Shown: positions 26,957 to 36,265, counted from the first letter of the stretch. The stretch is DNA of 64,000 nt from Pontibacter vulgaris (GCF_022758145.1 NZ_JAJVDH010000005.1:248001-312000); one strand, 5' to 3'. Translations and numbers: made by a program. Notes: generated from the sequence alone by a model not told the origin.

Positions 26957-27673
26957 TTAATCCTTTACATCATTGAGCATACTTTGGGTGTCAGCGGCAC
27001 CTTCCAGCGTCAAGTACTCACCTTGCAGGGTTCTTATCTTAAAGTTATCAGAAGTGGAAATCTGGCCTTCTACCTGGCCACGGCGCTCGTTTAATTTGCT
27101 GTAAACATAGTCTACATAATCCCAGTCGCTTTGTGTCCAGCTCCGGCGTTTGGTGCGCACCACACCCATAAAAGTAAGGTAGGCTTCGCGTATATTTTTT
27201 GCAGTTATCTTATCTATATCTTTATACTCGCCCAGCAGCTGGTTTTGCCACTGTGTAATTTTCTGCTGGCTTAGCGGCATTTGTTGACGGCGCTGTTCAC
27301 GTGCTTCCCAGCGCTCGTAACGCTGCTTAAGCTCATTGTATTCCTGCCTGGATTTGGCAGATAAGCTGTCTACGTTTTTATCCAGTTCTGCAGTACGCTG
27401 TCTTATTTTCTCACGAACTTCCGGCCAGTCGCTTCGGATTGCCGAGTCGCCCTGAGTAGATTTTTCATTCATCCAGCCGCGAAGCTCTTCCAGTTTTTCT
27501 TCTGTCGTTTCGCCGGTGCGCACCACTTTTGTAGTATCTCTTTCTATAGTATCTTCTTTTTCAGCAGTGTCTACAGTGATTTCTTTTGCATCGTCTACAG
27601 GTCTTTTGCGTTCGCAGCCTGTAAAGACTATACCCAGGCCAAACGCAATGGCAAGGGGTGTTATATTTTTCAT
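26957..27673 (-). CDS. charged helical lipoprotein, unknown function
   Basis: From the ATG at 27673 the product is 238 residues with a lipoprotein signal (MKNITPLAIAFGLGIVFTGC). An upstream in-frame ATG at 27730 would place a basic 19-residue leader in front of the signal and is rejected. The mature protein has an acidic/Thr-rich linker (VDTAEKEDTIERDTTK). A long charged helical stretch, likely coiled coil, runs over about 60-150 with SRQEYNELKQRYERW. A C-terminal helical part follows. No family recognised. It is transcribed in the same direction as the GH3 gene 77 bp upstream. Confidence 0.7.
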   Translation of the reverse strand: MKNITPLAIAFGLGIVFTGCERKRPVDDAKEITVDTAEKEDTIERDTTKVVRTGETTEEKLEELRGWMNEKSTQGDSAIRSDWPEVREKIRQRTAELDKNVDSLSAKSRQEYNELKQRYERWEAREQRRQQMPLSQQKITQWQNQLLGEYKDIDKITAKNIREAYLTFMGVVRTKRRSWTQSDWDYVDYVYSKLNERRGQVEGQISTSDNFKIRTLQGEYLTLEGAADTQSMLNDVKD

Positions 27674-27749
27674 AGTATTATAGTTTGGTTGATGCTTGAT
27701 AGAAATATACTTTTTGCTTTTCTTACGCAAAGTGCAACAGCAGGATACT

Positions 27750-29597
27750 TCAGCGTACTGCTACCAATGGTTTATCTTTGCTGATGCCTGCACCAATAGG
27801 AAAATGCCGGTTAACAGTAACAGGCAACTGACCGCGTGCTGGTATCTCGCCAAAAGTCAGAGCTGCCACTGCTTTCTGTGCTTCTGTTAAAGGTTGGTAT
27901 GCCACCAGTAGCGCGCGGCTGTTCTCGATATCCTCAAACTGGTTTAAAGTATACGCATTGTCGAATAAGGTAATAGCCGCTTTTTTAGAGTTTGCAAGAT
28001 CTTTAACCAGCTCCGCAGCATCTTCAGAGTAACCCAATTGGTTGCTGGGTGTTATACTAGGACCGTAAAGGGCTACCAATACCACATCATACTTGCGTAG
28101 TTGTCGCTTTAACTTCTTTGTTTCTTTTTTATCTGCCTTTCTCGAGATTACAAAATCAGTGGATTTGATGCGTTTTCTGATCTCACGCTGGAAAACTGTA
28201 GGCTTTGCTGCTCCGAATGCCACCGTAGCTACTTTTAGCCTTCGTTTGTGGCGTAAAGGCAGCATGTGTTTGCGGTTTCGCAGTAATGTTAGGGACGCTC
28301 TGGCCAATGCTTTATTTATACTATCAGCTTCAGGGGGATTGAGGTCCTTCTGCAGGTTGCGTAAATTGATAGGTTTATACCTGGCTAGGCCCAACCATTG
28401 CTTAGCCGCCAGCATTTTCTTACAGCGCTTGTCAATATCTGCCTGTTGCAGGTGGCCTTCCAAAACAGCAAGCTTAATGGCATTAATCGCTTTCGGTACA
28501 CTTGTAAGTCGTTCCAGTACATCATTTCCAGCCATCAGAGCCCGTGCTTCCGCTTCGCCAGGCGGAAAATATTTGGTTACACCTTTCATTACCATGGCAT
28601 CTGTAAAAACCAGACCATTAAATTCCAGCCCTTTTTTAAGCAGCCCTGTTACTATTGGTTCTGATAAAGTGCTGGGCAGGTTGCGGGTTGTATCGAGTTG
28701 CGGAATGTGCATGTGCGCTACCATAATTCCTCCCAGGCCATGCTTTATCAATTCCTTAAAAGGGTAAAGCTCCAGGGTATCGAGGCGGTAACGGCTGTGG
28801 TTTATAACCGGCAGGTCGTGATGCGAATCTATGTTGGTGTCGCCATGGCCAGGAAAATGCTTGGCAGTAGCAATAATGCCGTTTTCCTGCATGCCCCGCA
28901 TAAAAGCAAGGCTTTTGGCGGTTACATCCAGTCGGCTCTCGCCAAACGAACGGTATCCGATAATCGGATTATCAGGGTTGTTGTTGATATCGGCAACGGG
29001 TGCAAAATTTACGTGCATGCCCAGCCTCCTGAATTCTTTGGCTATCTCGGCACCCATGCGGTAAATCAGGCCATTGTCGTCTATTGCGCCCAACATCATC
29101 TGGTACGGGTACTGCACGGTGCTGTCGAGGCGCATGCCTACGCCTGTTTCCGCATCCATCGATATTATTAAGGGTATTTTAGAAGCAGCCTGGTAGCTGT
29201 TTGTAAGTTTAGCCTGGCGTATTGGCCCGCCCTGGAAAAAAATGATGCCACCTACTTTATAGTCTTTTATAAGCCGCATTACATCGGCTTCATAAGCAGG
29301 TCCTTTATTAGAAAAGGCCTCTACAATAATTAGCTGGGCAATGCGCTCATCCGGGGTCATGGTATTAAATACAGAATCTACCCACGGAGAAGGGGTTTCG
29401 AGCGCTTCCAGAAAATTTGCCGGCATTTCGTATTTACCAGCACCATCGGGATAAGAAGTATACTTTGGTTTTTCTGAAAAAGGCTGCCGTTGGGCATTGG
29501 AGCCGTCGCAGGAAAACAGTAGTATACAAACCAGTATGGTTAGTAACTGATTGAAAGGTAATTTGTTATAGATTTCAGGGTGAGATAGGGACAGCAT
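27750..29597 (-). CDS. glycoside hydrolase family 3, beta-N-acetylhexosaminidase-like
   Basis: The 615-residue product has a lipoprotein-like signal (LLTILVCILLFSC, about 18-30) and a GH3 N-terminal TIM barrel. NagZ-type signatures are present: KVGGIIFFQGGP, KHFPGHGDTNIDSHHDLP with the Asp-His loop, and the nucleophile region FTDAMVMKG. A GH3 C-terminal alpha/beta domain fills residues 430-600. NagZ relatives remove N-acetylglucosamine from peptidoglycan fragments. The fused second domain and lipoprotein anchor are the common Bacteroidota form, sometimes with an added beta-lactamase domain, absent here. It acts in the periplasm or at the outer membrane. Confidence 0.9.
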   Translation of the reverse strand: MLSLSHPEIYNKLPFNQLLTILVCILLFSCDGSNAQRQPFSEKPKYTSYPDGAGKYEMPANFLEALETPSPWVDSVFNTMTPDERIAQLIIVEAFSNKGPAYEADVMRLIKDYKVGGIIFFQGGPIRQAKLTNSYQAASKIPLIISMDAETGVGMRLDSTVQYPYQMMLGAIDDNGLIYRMGAEIAKEFRRLGMHVNFAPVADINNNPDNPIIGYRSFGESRLDVTAKSLAFMRGMQENGIIATAKHFPGHGDTNIDSHHDLPVINHSRYRLDTLELYPFKELIKHGLGGIMVAHMHIPQLDTTRNLPSTLSEPIVTGLLKKGLEFNGLVFTDAMVMKGVTKYFPPGEAEARALMAGNDVLERLTSVPKAINAIKLAVLEGHLQQADIDKRCKKMLAAKQWLGLARYKPINLRNLQKDLNPPEADSINKALARASLTLLRNRKHMLPLRHKRRLKVATVAFGAAKPTVFQREIRKRIKSTDFVISRKADKKETKKLKRQLRKYDVVLVALYGPSITPSNQLGYSEDAAELVKDLANSKKAAITLFDNAYTLNQFEDIENSRALLVAYQPLTEAQKAVAALTFGEIPARGQLPVTVNRHFPIGAGISKDKPLVAVR

Positions 29598-29790
29598 GGT
29601 ACATTATAAATGCATATCTACATACTTGCTTTGGCTTGATTGGGTTTGTTTTATACTTCAGATACCTGACCTTTAATGCGAAGTATGGCACCTGATTTAC
29701 TTTACCCGCAAGCAGATAAATTGTAACTAATAGTTATGCTAATGCTGTAGTTCCTGAGTATATTCAACTTAAGTATTCAGTAAAAATTTA

Positions 29791-30618
29791 ATGCAGAACC
29801 CCACACACATAGCAATAGATAGCAGCCCGCGCTTTGCCTACAGTTTTTTACCCGGAGCTCTGTTTGTAGCATTGCTCTGGCTTATCAGTTTGATGGCCTA
29901 CTTTACAAACGCCGATCTTACCTGGCTGGGAGTGCTGCCGCATCGTTTTGTTGGGTTAATAGGTATTTTTACAGGCCCGCTGGTGCACAGTGGTTTAATG
30001 CATTTACTTTCCAATTCTTTCCCATTGCTGTTGCTGTCGGGGTTTATACTTTTCCTGCACAGGCCGGTAGCTGTTCGTGTGTTTGTACTGGTATACTTCC
30101 TGAGTGGTATACTTACCTGGTTTATCGGGAGGCAATCATATCATGTGGGCGCAAGCGGTGTAGTGTATGGCCTGGCAGGCTACCTGCTTTTTAATGGGTT
30201 ATTTAGTCGCAACCGGGCAGGCTTGGCAGTGGCACTGGCGGTGCTGTTTTTATATGCAGGCCTTTTTCAGGGATTGTTTCCTACTGAAGAACGCATATCC
30301 TGGGAAGGACACCTGGGAGGTATGCTGGCAGGGCTGGTAGCTGCTATTTCCTATAGCCATGAAACTGCCAAACAGCGGCATCATGAATTGCACCAAACTA
30401 TGAGCCCCGAACAGCACCAGAGCAGCACTTTAGGCCAGCATCAAAGCCGTTATAAGGTAAGCTATACTATAGGGTATACCGCATCTCAAAAAAGCCAGCA
30501 GCACATTTATACTTTAAACGCCGCGAAAGACCTGGCCCATACTTCAACCACACAAGCTATTGTACCGTCTTACACTTTAACTTATAAAAACAAGGATGAC
30601 GGAAAAACAGAAATATAA
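29791..30618 (+). CDS. rhomboid family intramembrane serine protease
   Basis: This 275-residue protein has six predicted membrane spans. The conserved HxxxN is at 71-75 (HLLSN), the catalytic Ser122 in GASG, and the catalytic His174 in EGHLGG. The C-terminal tail from about 190 is soluble and rich in His, Gln, Ser and Thr (KQRHHELHQTMSPEQHQSS). It is longer than in typical bacterial rhomboids and of unknown purpose. The last 23 bp overlap the start of the VTT gene in another frame, so the two are translationally coupled. It should cleave membrane protein substrates within the bilayer. Confidence 0.9.
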   Translation: MQNPTHIAIDSSPRFAYSFLPGALFVALLWLISLMAYFTNADLTWLGVLPHRFVGLIGIFTGPLVHSGLMHLLSNSFPLLLLSGFILFLHRPVAVRVFVLVYFLSGILTWFIGRQSYHVGASGVVYGLAGYLLFNGLFSRNRAGLAVALAVLFLYAGLFQGLFPTEERISWEGHLGGMLAGLVAAISYSHETAKQRHHELHQTMSPEQHQSSTLGQHQSRYKVSYTIGYTASQKSQQHIYTLNAAKDLAHTSTTQAIVPSYTLTYKNKDDGKTEI

Positions 30619-31333
30619 ATTACAGCAGCATCAACCAGATGAAATAAAGGAAAGCAAATGGCCGATGATAATTACCGGTGGTATTATTGCATGTTTGGTC
30701 GCTGCTTATTTTATTTTCCCGGGCGTGCATCAGGCCATGAAAGAAGGCTGGACGGTACTGACCAGTGGCGATCAGGAGCGGATTTCGGATTGGGTAAGTC
30801 AGTTTGGTTTCTGGGGGCCATTCCTGATTGTACTGGCCATGGTGGTACAAATGTTCCTGGTGGTTGTAAATGTTGTGCTCCTGATGCTGGTGGCTATACT
30901 TGCATATGGCCCGGTTTGGGGGTCTGTGATAGCCTTGATAGCAGTGTTGGTAGCATCTACTATTGGATATTTGATCGGGCGCAGTATAGGGCAGGCTGGT
31001 GTACGGAAGCTTATCGGAACAAAATCAGAAAAGAAAGTATCTGATTTTGTAAACAGGTATGGTGTCTGGGCCATTATAGCTGCTCGTATTTCCCCGTTTT
31101 TGTCGAACGATGCGGTTAGTTTTGTAGCCGGCTTAACAGGTATGAGTTTTGTACGGTTTATGGCTGCTACACTGGCCGGCATTGTGCCCCTTACTATACT
31201 GCTGGCCTGGCTGGGAGAAAACTATGAGCGGCTTAAAACCGGGCTGATCTGGGTTGGGGGTATTAGTTTGCTGCTTTTTGTTGCCTATGTGCTCTATGAT
31301 AAGTATCTGAACAAACACAAAGACGCTTCCTGA
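30596..31333 (+). CDS. TVP38/TMEM64 (VTT domain) membrane protein
   Basis: The 245-residue product has an N-terminal cytoplasmic Lys/Gln-rich head, a first span near 24-41 and a VTT domain. FGFWGPFLIVLAMVVQMF, IGYLIGRSIGQ and the signature AARISPFLSNDAVSFVAGLT (about 162-181) are visible. VTT/DedA relatives are lipid scramblases or carrier-lipid transporters in other bacteria. The ATG overlaps the rhomboid gene by 23 bp. A strong terminator lies about 76 bp after the stop. Confidence 0.88.
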   Translation: MTEKQKYKLQQHQPDEIKESKWPMIITGGIIACLVAAYFIFPGVHQAMKEGWTVLTSGDQERISDWVSQFGFWGPFLIVLAMVVQMFLVVVNVVLLMLVAILAYGPVWGSVIALIAVLVASTIGYLIGRSIGQAGVRKLIGTKSEKKVSDFVNRYGVWAIIAARISPFLSNDAVSFVAGLTGMSFVRFMAATLAGIVPLTILLAWLGENYERLKTGLIWVGGISLLLFVAYVLYDKYLNKHKDAS

Positions 31334-31409
31334 AATATAAATTAAATTGTACTGATAGTAAGCCTCTGGAGATGTTATCCTCGCTTCAGTTGAAAAAATT
31401 AAAGACTTC

Positions 31410-31454
31410 TAAAACAGAAAAGCCGGTTAAAGTATAGCCGGCTTTTCTGTTTTA
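31410..31454. terminator. intrinsic terminator after the rhomboid/VTT pair
   Basis: A 17-bp perfect inverted repeat (TAAAACAGAAAAGCCGG and its complement). The 11-nt loop contains AAAGTATAG, another copy of the AAGTATA heptamer. Confidence 0.88.
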
Positions 31455-31858
31455 AAAATTGCTGGTATACCCCGATATGATACTTACATCTACCATAGTT
31501 TCGAACTGCTGGTGGTATGATTTTCAAAACCTGGTTGCCTGATAAAAAGCTAATGATATTTCGGTTTACAAGAAGCAAATTTTGCAGAATAATCATATCT
31601 GGTAAAATGCTTTTTTTGAGTTTAACAGATGATAATTTCGAATATGGTAAAACATATAAAATACAGGCTTTATTTAAGTAAAAAGTTAGTATTTTGATTG
31701 TAAAATTATATTATATATAGTAAAAATTATAATGTATAAAATTTTGTGTAAAAACTACTTTTTTTAGGCTGTCAGGCAACTTTGTAAAACCTATCTGATT
31801 TCGTGTCGTTTAAGCGGGTTATTGTTACGAAAATGATGTTCAACGAAACGGATTGCTT
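31455..31858. other. gene-free AT-rich upstream region
   Basis: No gene. From 31600 to 31770 the sequence is strongly AT-rich and is the likely regulatory region of the 3D-domain gene. No convincing TAnnTTTG box was found. Confidence 0.45.
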
Positions 31859-32371
31859 ATGTTTAGGCTAAAATTACTGGCAGCTGTATTCTCCATTTTT
31901 GTGGCGTTTGCTGAAGAGATGTCCCTGTTAAGGGCCGAGACCCCAGAACCGAAGAAAGAAGTAAAACCACTTGACTGGCCACCCGAGCTAACCCTACAAC
32001 CGGAAACACCCACTCCCGAAATTACCCCAGTACCACTTACCCTTACTGTTTCCGCCTCAGTATACCATCCCGAACCGAGCCAAACTGACTCTACACCTTA
32101 CATCACGGCAGATGGTTCAAAAATCAACAAAAGACATCCTGGAAGACACCGCTGGATAGCCATATCCCGGGACTTGCATAGCCGTTGGGGTGGCCAGCTG
32201 AATTTTGGCGATTCCCTTTGGGTAAGCGGCATATCTGAAGATATGGATGGTTTATACATTGTGCGCGATACTATGAACAGAAGAATACGCAACCAGATTG
32301 ATATTCTGGTAGGAAGAAAAGACGGCGTAATGGGCATGTGGGACAATGTTCAGATAGCTAAGCTCGATTAA
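31859..32371 (+). CDS. 3D-domain (RlpA/MltA-like fold) exported protein
   Basis: From the ATG at 31859 this is a 170-residue protein; a TTG two codons earlier is also in frame. A hydrophobic signal region (LLAAVFSIFVAFA) is followed by a Pro/Thr-rich linker (TLQPETPTPEITPVPL). A C-terminal 3D domain runs from about 72 to 165: TVSASVYHP, ITADGSKI, FGDSLWVSGI and DGLYIVRDTMNRRIRNQIDI. The three aspartates of the DPBB-type fold are present. Relatives are peptidoglycan-active or peptidoglycan-binding. It is probably periplasmic; enzymatic activity is not certain. Confidence 0.8.
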   Translation: MFRLKLLAAVFSIFVAFAEEMSLLRAETPEPKKEVKPLDWPPELTLQPETPTPEITPVPLTLTVSASVYHPEPSQTDSTPYITADGSKINKRHPGRHRWIAISRDLHSRWGGQLNFGDSLWVSGISEDMDGLYIVRDTMNRRIRNQIDILVGRKDGVMGMWDNVQIAKLD

Positions 32372-32644
32372 ACTAAGGCGGGTATTAGCTAAACCAACTC
32401 CATTTTAATTGCCTGATTTAACCCTTAAAGCTACTCGGGTATAAAACTGACGGTTTGATTTTGCAAACGTGTCAAGTACAAGCAGGCATTTAAAGCTATT
32501 ACAGAGCTGAATTAACTGATGCACGATTATACTTTGGCAGATAACGTAAGCTGGTAATACCACTAATTTAAGACGCATGAAGTATAAACTGTTTGTGGCA
32601 AGAGCCCGGAATCTGTATATTAGGTGAGTAAATTAACTATACCT

Positions 32645-33208
32645 ATGACCAGAGAAGAAGCCCAGACTATACTGCAGCAGATGACAACCAGCGACAGCCT
32701 GCTACGCCATGCACGAACCGTATCATTGGTAATGGAGGCTTATGCCGCTAAGTTAGGCGAGAACCAAGAGGAGTGGGCTATTACCGGCCTGCTACACGAT
32801 GCTGACTACCAGGCTTACCCGGAACAGCACCCTAACGTGATCGTAAACCTGTTGCGCGAGCGTGGGGTAGAAAAGATAGCCCATGCCATATCAGCGCACT
32901 ATACGCACTGGGGCGTGCCTTACGAAACTACCCTGGATAAGGGCCTGCTTGCTTGTGATGAATTAACCGGATTTATAGTTGCCTGTGCGCAGGTGCGACC
33001 GCAAAGGCTGGAGGGGCTGGAGCCAAAATCAGTAATTAAAAAGCTGGCTCAGAAAAGTTTTGCAGCCTCTGTAGACCGCGATGAAGTACGCATAGGAGCT
33101 GAGTTGTTTGGTGTGGAAATGAGCGAACACGTCGGCTTTATTATTAAGGTATTACGGCAACACCAGCTAGAACTGCAACTACAACCACAAGTAAGCAAAG
33201 AAGTATAG
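32645..33208 (+). CDS. HD domain phosphohydrolase
   Basis: The 187-residue product (from the ATG at 32645; a GTG at 32624 would add seven residues) contains an HD domain. His in LLRHARTV is followed by LLHDADYQAYPEQHP (about 51-65) and AISAHYTHWG. The Asp of LACDELTG completes the metal site. HD proteins of this group are mostly uncharacterised nucleotide phosphohydrolases or RNA-linked enzymes. Cytoplasmic. Two inverted AAGTATA pairs lie at and after the stop. Confidence 0.82.
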   Translation: MTREEAQTILQQMTTSDSLLRHARTVSLVMEAYAAKLGENQEEWAITGLLHDADYQAYPEQHPNVIVNLLRERGVEKIAHAISAHYTHWGVPYETTLDKGLLACDELTGFIVACAQVRPQRLEGLEPKSVIKKLAQKSFAASVDRDEVRIGAELFGVEMSEHVGFIIKVLRQHQLELQLQPQVSKEV

Positions 33209-33223
33209 TTTTTATACTTCTCA
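33203..33223. repeat. inverted AAGTATA pair spanning the HD gene stop
   Basis: GAAGTATA and TATACTTC (8-bp arms, about 5-nt loop) form a hairpin that includes the TAG stop codon of the HD gene. Confidence 0.7.
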
Positions 33224-33233
33224 ACTATAAGCT

Positions 33234-33274
33234 ATCGCCGGCTTTATACTTGCACAAAGTATAAAGCCGGCGAT
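33234..33274. terminator. 18-bp perfect hairpin, likely terminator
   Basis: Arms ATCGCCGGCTTTATACTT and its exact complement enclose a GCACA loop. The heptamer forms the top of the stem. The T tract is weak (GTTATTTT), but its place between convergent genes suggests termination. Confidence 0.72.
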
Positions 33275-33291
33275 GTTATTTTCTGTAGCGG

Positions 33292-33483
33292 CTAAGCGCT
33301 GTAATCTTTTAAAATTTCGAAAGCTTCTTTATCGCTTTCAGCCTCCACAATCTCATTAATTACAAACTGGATTTCCTGCTCTGTCCAGTTTTCTTTCTCA
33401 GCTGCCTTTACAAACACATCGAGTGCTGCAAACCGTGATCCGGATGCCGGTAAAACTACCTTTAGTTTCTTCTTAATTCGCAT
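33292..33483 (-). CDS. small conserved-looking protein
   Basis: This 63-residue protein has a basic start ([12 protein letters not shown]) and an amphipathic helical body ([20 protein letters not shown]) with an acidic C-terminus. The balanced composition and coding-like codon use suggest a real gene. It is convergent with the HD gene and divergent from the desaturase-like gene. No family recognised. Confidence 0.58.
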   Translation of the reverse strand: MRIKKKLKVVLPASGSRFAALDVFVKAAEKENWTEQEIQFVINEIVEAESDKEAFEILKDYSA

Positions 33484-33652
33484 ATGTTCTTCTGTTTTAT
33501 ATCTATCGTCTAGCCCGAATTTATACTTTGCAAAACAGGTTTGCTTCCGGCCAGAAAGCTCCTTGTTAGCCGCAAAGCTACTTGGTGCACTAACTCTTTA
33601 CAAGGTTACCCGTTCTATAAGCTATACTTTGGGGAGGTAAAGGTAGTGAACT

Positions 33653-34621
33653 ATGGAAAAAGAAACTTTTACTTTTGAACAGATTAGCGAGCTTGACAAC
33701 CACACCATCATGCATTATGCGGCGCCTGTTATAATAGTGGCCGTGCTGATTGAGTGGTTAGTTGGCCTTTACCGCAAACGAAATTATTACGATAGCAAAG
33801 ACTTTACAGCAGCACTGGTAATTGGGGGCATAAATACATTGCTGAGCGTCGGTTTTAAAGTTTTGTTCTTTTACATAACCATGGCCATCTACAACATGGT
33901 GCCTTGGGCAGTACCCCGGTCGTGGTGGGGGTTTATACTTTGTTTTATAGCCGTAGACTTTTGCCGGTACTGGGCCCACCGTATATCGCATGAGCAGCGC
34001 TTCTGGTGGGCAACCCATGTTACGCACCACTCCTCCGAAAAAATGAACTTCTCCGTATCGTTTCGTACAGGCTGGACCCAGCAAATAAAGTTTATTTTCT
34101 TTTTGCCTGTTCCTTTCTTGGGCATAGACCCGATCACTTTTTTTATTTGCCACCAGATTGCCGTGTTGTACCAATTCTGGGTTCATACAGAGCTTATTGG
34201 CAAGCTTCCTGCTGCTATAGAATACATCTTTGTTACCCCATCGCACCACCGTGTGCATCACGGCTCCAATGCGCTTTATATCGATAAGAACTATGGCTCT
34301 ACCTCAATTATCTGGGACAGGCTTTTTGGAACGTATCAGGAGGAGGTGGAAAGGCCCGTATATGGCTTAACCAAACCTATAGGGTCCTACAACCCGTTTT
34401 ACCTCGTTTTTCATGAGTGGCTTGATATCTGGAAAGATTTGAAAGGGGCCAGCTCTCTAAAAGATATGTTTAACCTGCTGTTTATGCCGCCCGGCACGCT
34501 GGTTACAGAGAGGCAACGAAAAAATGAGGTACTTGAAAGTATAAAAACTTCGCCGGGCTATACTGTAGTTGAGCCCGCTTTAGAATTTGATAAAAGAGAG
34601 CAACTGCCACAGGGAGTATAA
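33653..34621 (+). CDS. sterol desaturase / fatty acid hydroxylase superfamily protein
   Basis: The 322-residue membrane protein has four to five spans and the eight-histidine di-iron signature of the family: HRISH, HVTHHS and HHRVHHG (about 109-205). DKNYGSTSIIWDRLFGTY then follows, the typical C-terminal motif. Family members hydroxylate or desaturate lipids, and the lipid here is unknown. In Bacteroidota such genes act on carotenoids, fatty acids or hopanoid-like substrates, so assignment needs chemistry. The gene stands alone. Confidence 0.88.
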   Translation: MEKETFTFEQISELDNHTIMHYAAPVIIVAVLIEWLVGLYRKRNYYDSKDFTAALVIGGINTLLSVGFKVLFFYITMAIYNMVPWAVPRSWWGFILCFIAVDFCRYWAHRISHEQRFWWATHVTHHSSEKMNFSVSFRTGWTQQIKFIFFLPVPFLGIDPITFFICHQIAVLYQFWVHTELIGKLPAAIEYIFVTPSHHRVHHGSNALYIDKNYGSTSIIWDRLFGTYQEEVERPVYGLTKPIGSYNPFYLVFHEWLDIWKDLKGASSLKDMFNLLFMPPGTLVTERQRKNEVLESIKTSPGYTVVEPALEFDKREQLPQGV

Positions 34622-34624
34622 AAA

Positions 34625-34654
34625 GGAAAAAGCACGACCTGGGCCGTGCTTTCC
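34625..34654. terminator. possible bidirectional terminator
   Basis: An AAAGCACG/CGTGCTTT stem with a short GC-rich inner extension lies between the convergent desaturase-like and Spy-like genes. It is shorter and less perfect than most in this window. Confidence 0.6.
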
Positions 34655-34657
34655 ATC

Positions 34658-35098
34658 TTAGTTTTGATCCTGCAAGGCAGCAGCGCCCTGCCTCGCCGAC
34701 GGGCTGCTTTGTACCTCGCGTGGTACACCCATTTTCTCTTCGCGGCGTTGCTGGTATTGTTCAAATTGTGGCTGCGTCAGTACATCTTTAATCCTGGATA
34801 GGCGGGTCTGGCTGATTATGTCCATTTGCTGCACTACCTGTTTCGGATCCGCTTTATACTTCTTCTGCACCTTTTCGGCGTTGCGCATGCTCTCCAGGTT
34901 AATAGCCTGTACTTTCTTTACCTGATCAGGTGTAAGGCGCAGGTTCTTGGCCATGCTGGCTGTTATGGCTTCGGCACGTTGCTCCAGTGTTTTGGCAGGA
35001 GCCTGCGTTGCCTGGCTGGCTGGCTTTTGCTGTGCAGTTTGTGCAAAGGTGCAGGTAGCTGCAGCAGTAAAAAGTATGGCAAGGGCGATTTTCTTCAT
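34658..35098 (-). CDS. Spy/CpxP-like periplasmic protein
   Basis: The 146-residue product has a signal peptide (MKKIALAILFTAAATCTFAQ) and a Gln/Ala-rich linker. Its helical body has two LTxxQ-type motifs, LRLTPDQVKKVQAIN and LTQPQFEQYQQ, as in Spy/CpxP chaperone-like proteins. The C-terminus is disordered. A periplasmic stress or chaperone role is inferred. A second protein of the same design is encoded at 39318-39698. Confidence 0.75.
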   Translation of the reverse strand: MKKIALAILFTAAATCTFAQTAQQKPASQATQAPAKTLEQRAEAITASMAKNLRLTPDQVKKVQAINLESMRNAEKVQKKYKADPKQVVQQMDIISQTRLSRIKDVLTQPQFEQYQQRREEKMGVPREVQSSPSARQGAAALQDQN

Positions 35099-35215
35099 AA
35101 TATCTTTTTCTTACTCCTGGTTCTGTACTTCAAAAATTGTTCCTGAATTGGCTTAAGCGTATCGTTTTCCTCTAACAAAGTATAAACTGCTATGGTTCGG
35201 GGCAGGTTAATAACG

Positions 35216-36265
35216 CTATGATTCCGAGTGAAAGTATACTTTGTAAAAGTGCATGCCGCGCTCCTGGTCAAAACCCCGCTCTACGTATTGCTCGCTTTGC
35301 TCCGGGTTATAGCCGCTAAACTTTATCTCGATCTGTGTATCAAGCTTAATAAAGTTTCGGAATTTGCGCTTCATGTTACGCACCGTGTTTTTGTTGATGG
35401 CAAAATCAGTAAAGCCTTCTATGTCGCGTTCTTCGGCAAAAGCCTGAGTATAGTTTTTAAAGCGTTCTGCTGTTTCGGGCTCATCTATTACGCTGCTGGT
35501 AAATTCTTCCAGGTCAAAGGTTTCGCTTTTAGAGAAATAGTCTACCGAGCGGCTTATAAAATCTACCTGTGCTTTTTTGCTTTCCGTTTTTGCAAACACT
35601 TCCTCCGAGAAATCCTTGCAAAGGTTAAGGGCAGTTTTGGTATTAAAGTTTGTATCCTTTAGCTCTGTTACGTTCAGGAAATCCTCTTTCCAGAATTGCG
35701 CATCAGTGCTGTTAGAATCTACCAGTTTTACCCTGAAACCATCTTCAGTTTCTATGTTAAAAATCAGGCAGCCCTTGTCCACGCTTTTCAGGTTTACACC
35801 GGCATGGTAATTCACGCTCAGGTCGTTGTCGCTATCCTGAAAGGTGAGGAAAGTATCTTTGTTCTCTGATTTGAAAATGCCGATAGCATCTACCAGCTGG
35901 TCGTCCATCATGCAGCCGGTAAAATACGCTACATATAACTCGCCGCTCTTCACTTTCGGGTGGTCCGACTGCTCGTACAAGTGGTTTAGGATGTGTACCG
36001 TGTAAGCATAGTATTTAGCCGGCTCATTAAACATAAGTGCTGCATAGGCAAACATCTCGTTCAAGGCCAGGTCCGAAGTATGGGTAAAGCGGTAAAACTC
36101 CTCCTGCTTAAACGGCGACAGAAAATAACCTAGTAAAAGCTGATGCAGCTGTTCATCCTGCAAATCAACCATCTCTTTCGAGATTACCACGCCTTCGTCT
36201 TTTGCTTTATTGCCTACCCGGTGCACGGCCAGTTGTTTCAGGGTTACCTGTGCTTTATCATTCAT
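35216..36265 (-). CDS. nucleoid-associated protein (NdpA/YejK family)
   Basis: The 349-residue protein resembles the 37-kDa nucleoid-associated family. It begins with LKQLAVHRVGNKA and has GELYVAYFTGCMMDD in the middle. The C-terminal basic segment is NTVRNMKRKFRNFIKLDTQIEIKF. No signal or membrane segment. In Enterobacteria YejK binds nucleoid DNA and topoisomerase IV; here it may be a DNA-binding or defence-linked relative, since nuclease partners occur in other genomes but none is seen here. ATG at 36265 fits. Confidence 0.82.
   Translation of the reverse strand: MNDKAQVTLKQLAVHRVGNKAKDEGVVISKEMVDLQDEQLHQLLLGYFLSPFKQEEFYRFTHTSDLALNEMFAYAALMFNEPAKYYAYTVHILNHLYEQSDHPKVKSGELYVAYFTGCMMDDQLVDAIGIFKSENKDTFLTFQDSDNDLSVNYHAGVNLKSVDKGCLIFNIETEDGFRVKLVDSNSTDAQFWKEDFLNVTELKDTNFNTKTALNLCKDFSEEVFAKTESKKAQVDFISRSVDYFSKSETFDLEEFTSSVIDEPETAERFKNYTQAFAEERDIEGFTDFAINKNTVRNMKRKFRNFIKLDTQIEIKFSGYNPEQSEQYVERGFDQERGMHFYKVYFHSES

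Noticed and set aside
28093..28767. 224-residue plus-strand frame opposite the GH3 enzyme
   Set aside because: It is a shadow of a conserved gene and is Ser/Arg-rich with no domain.
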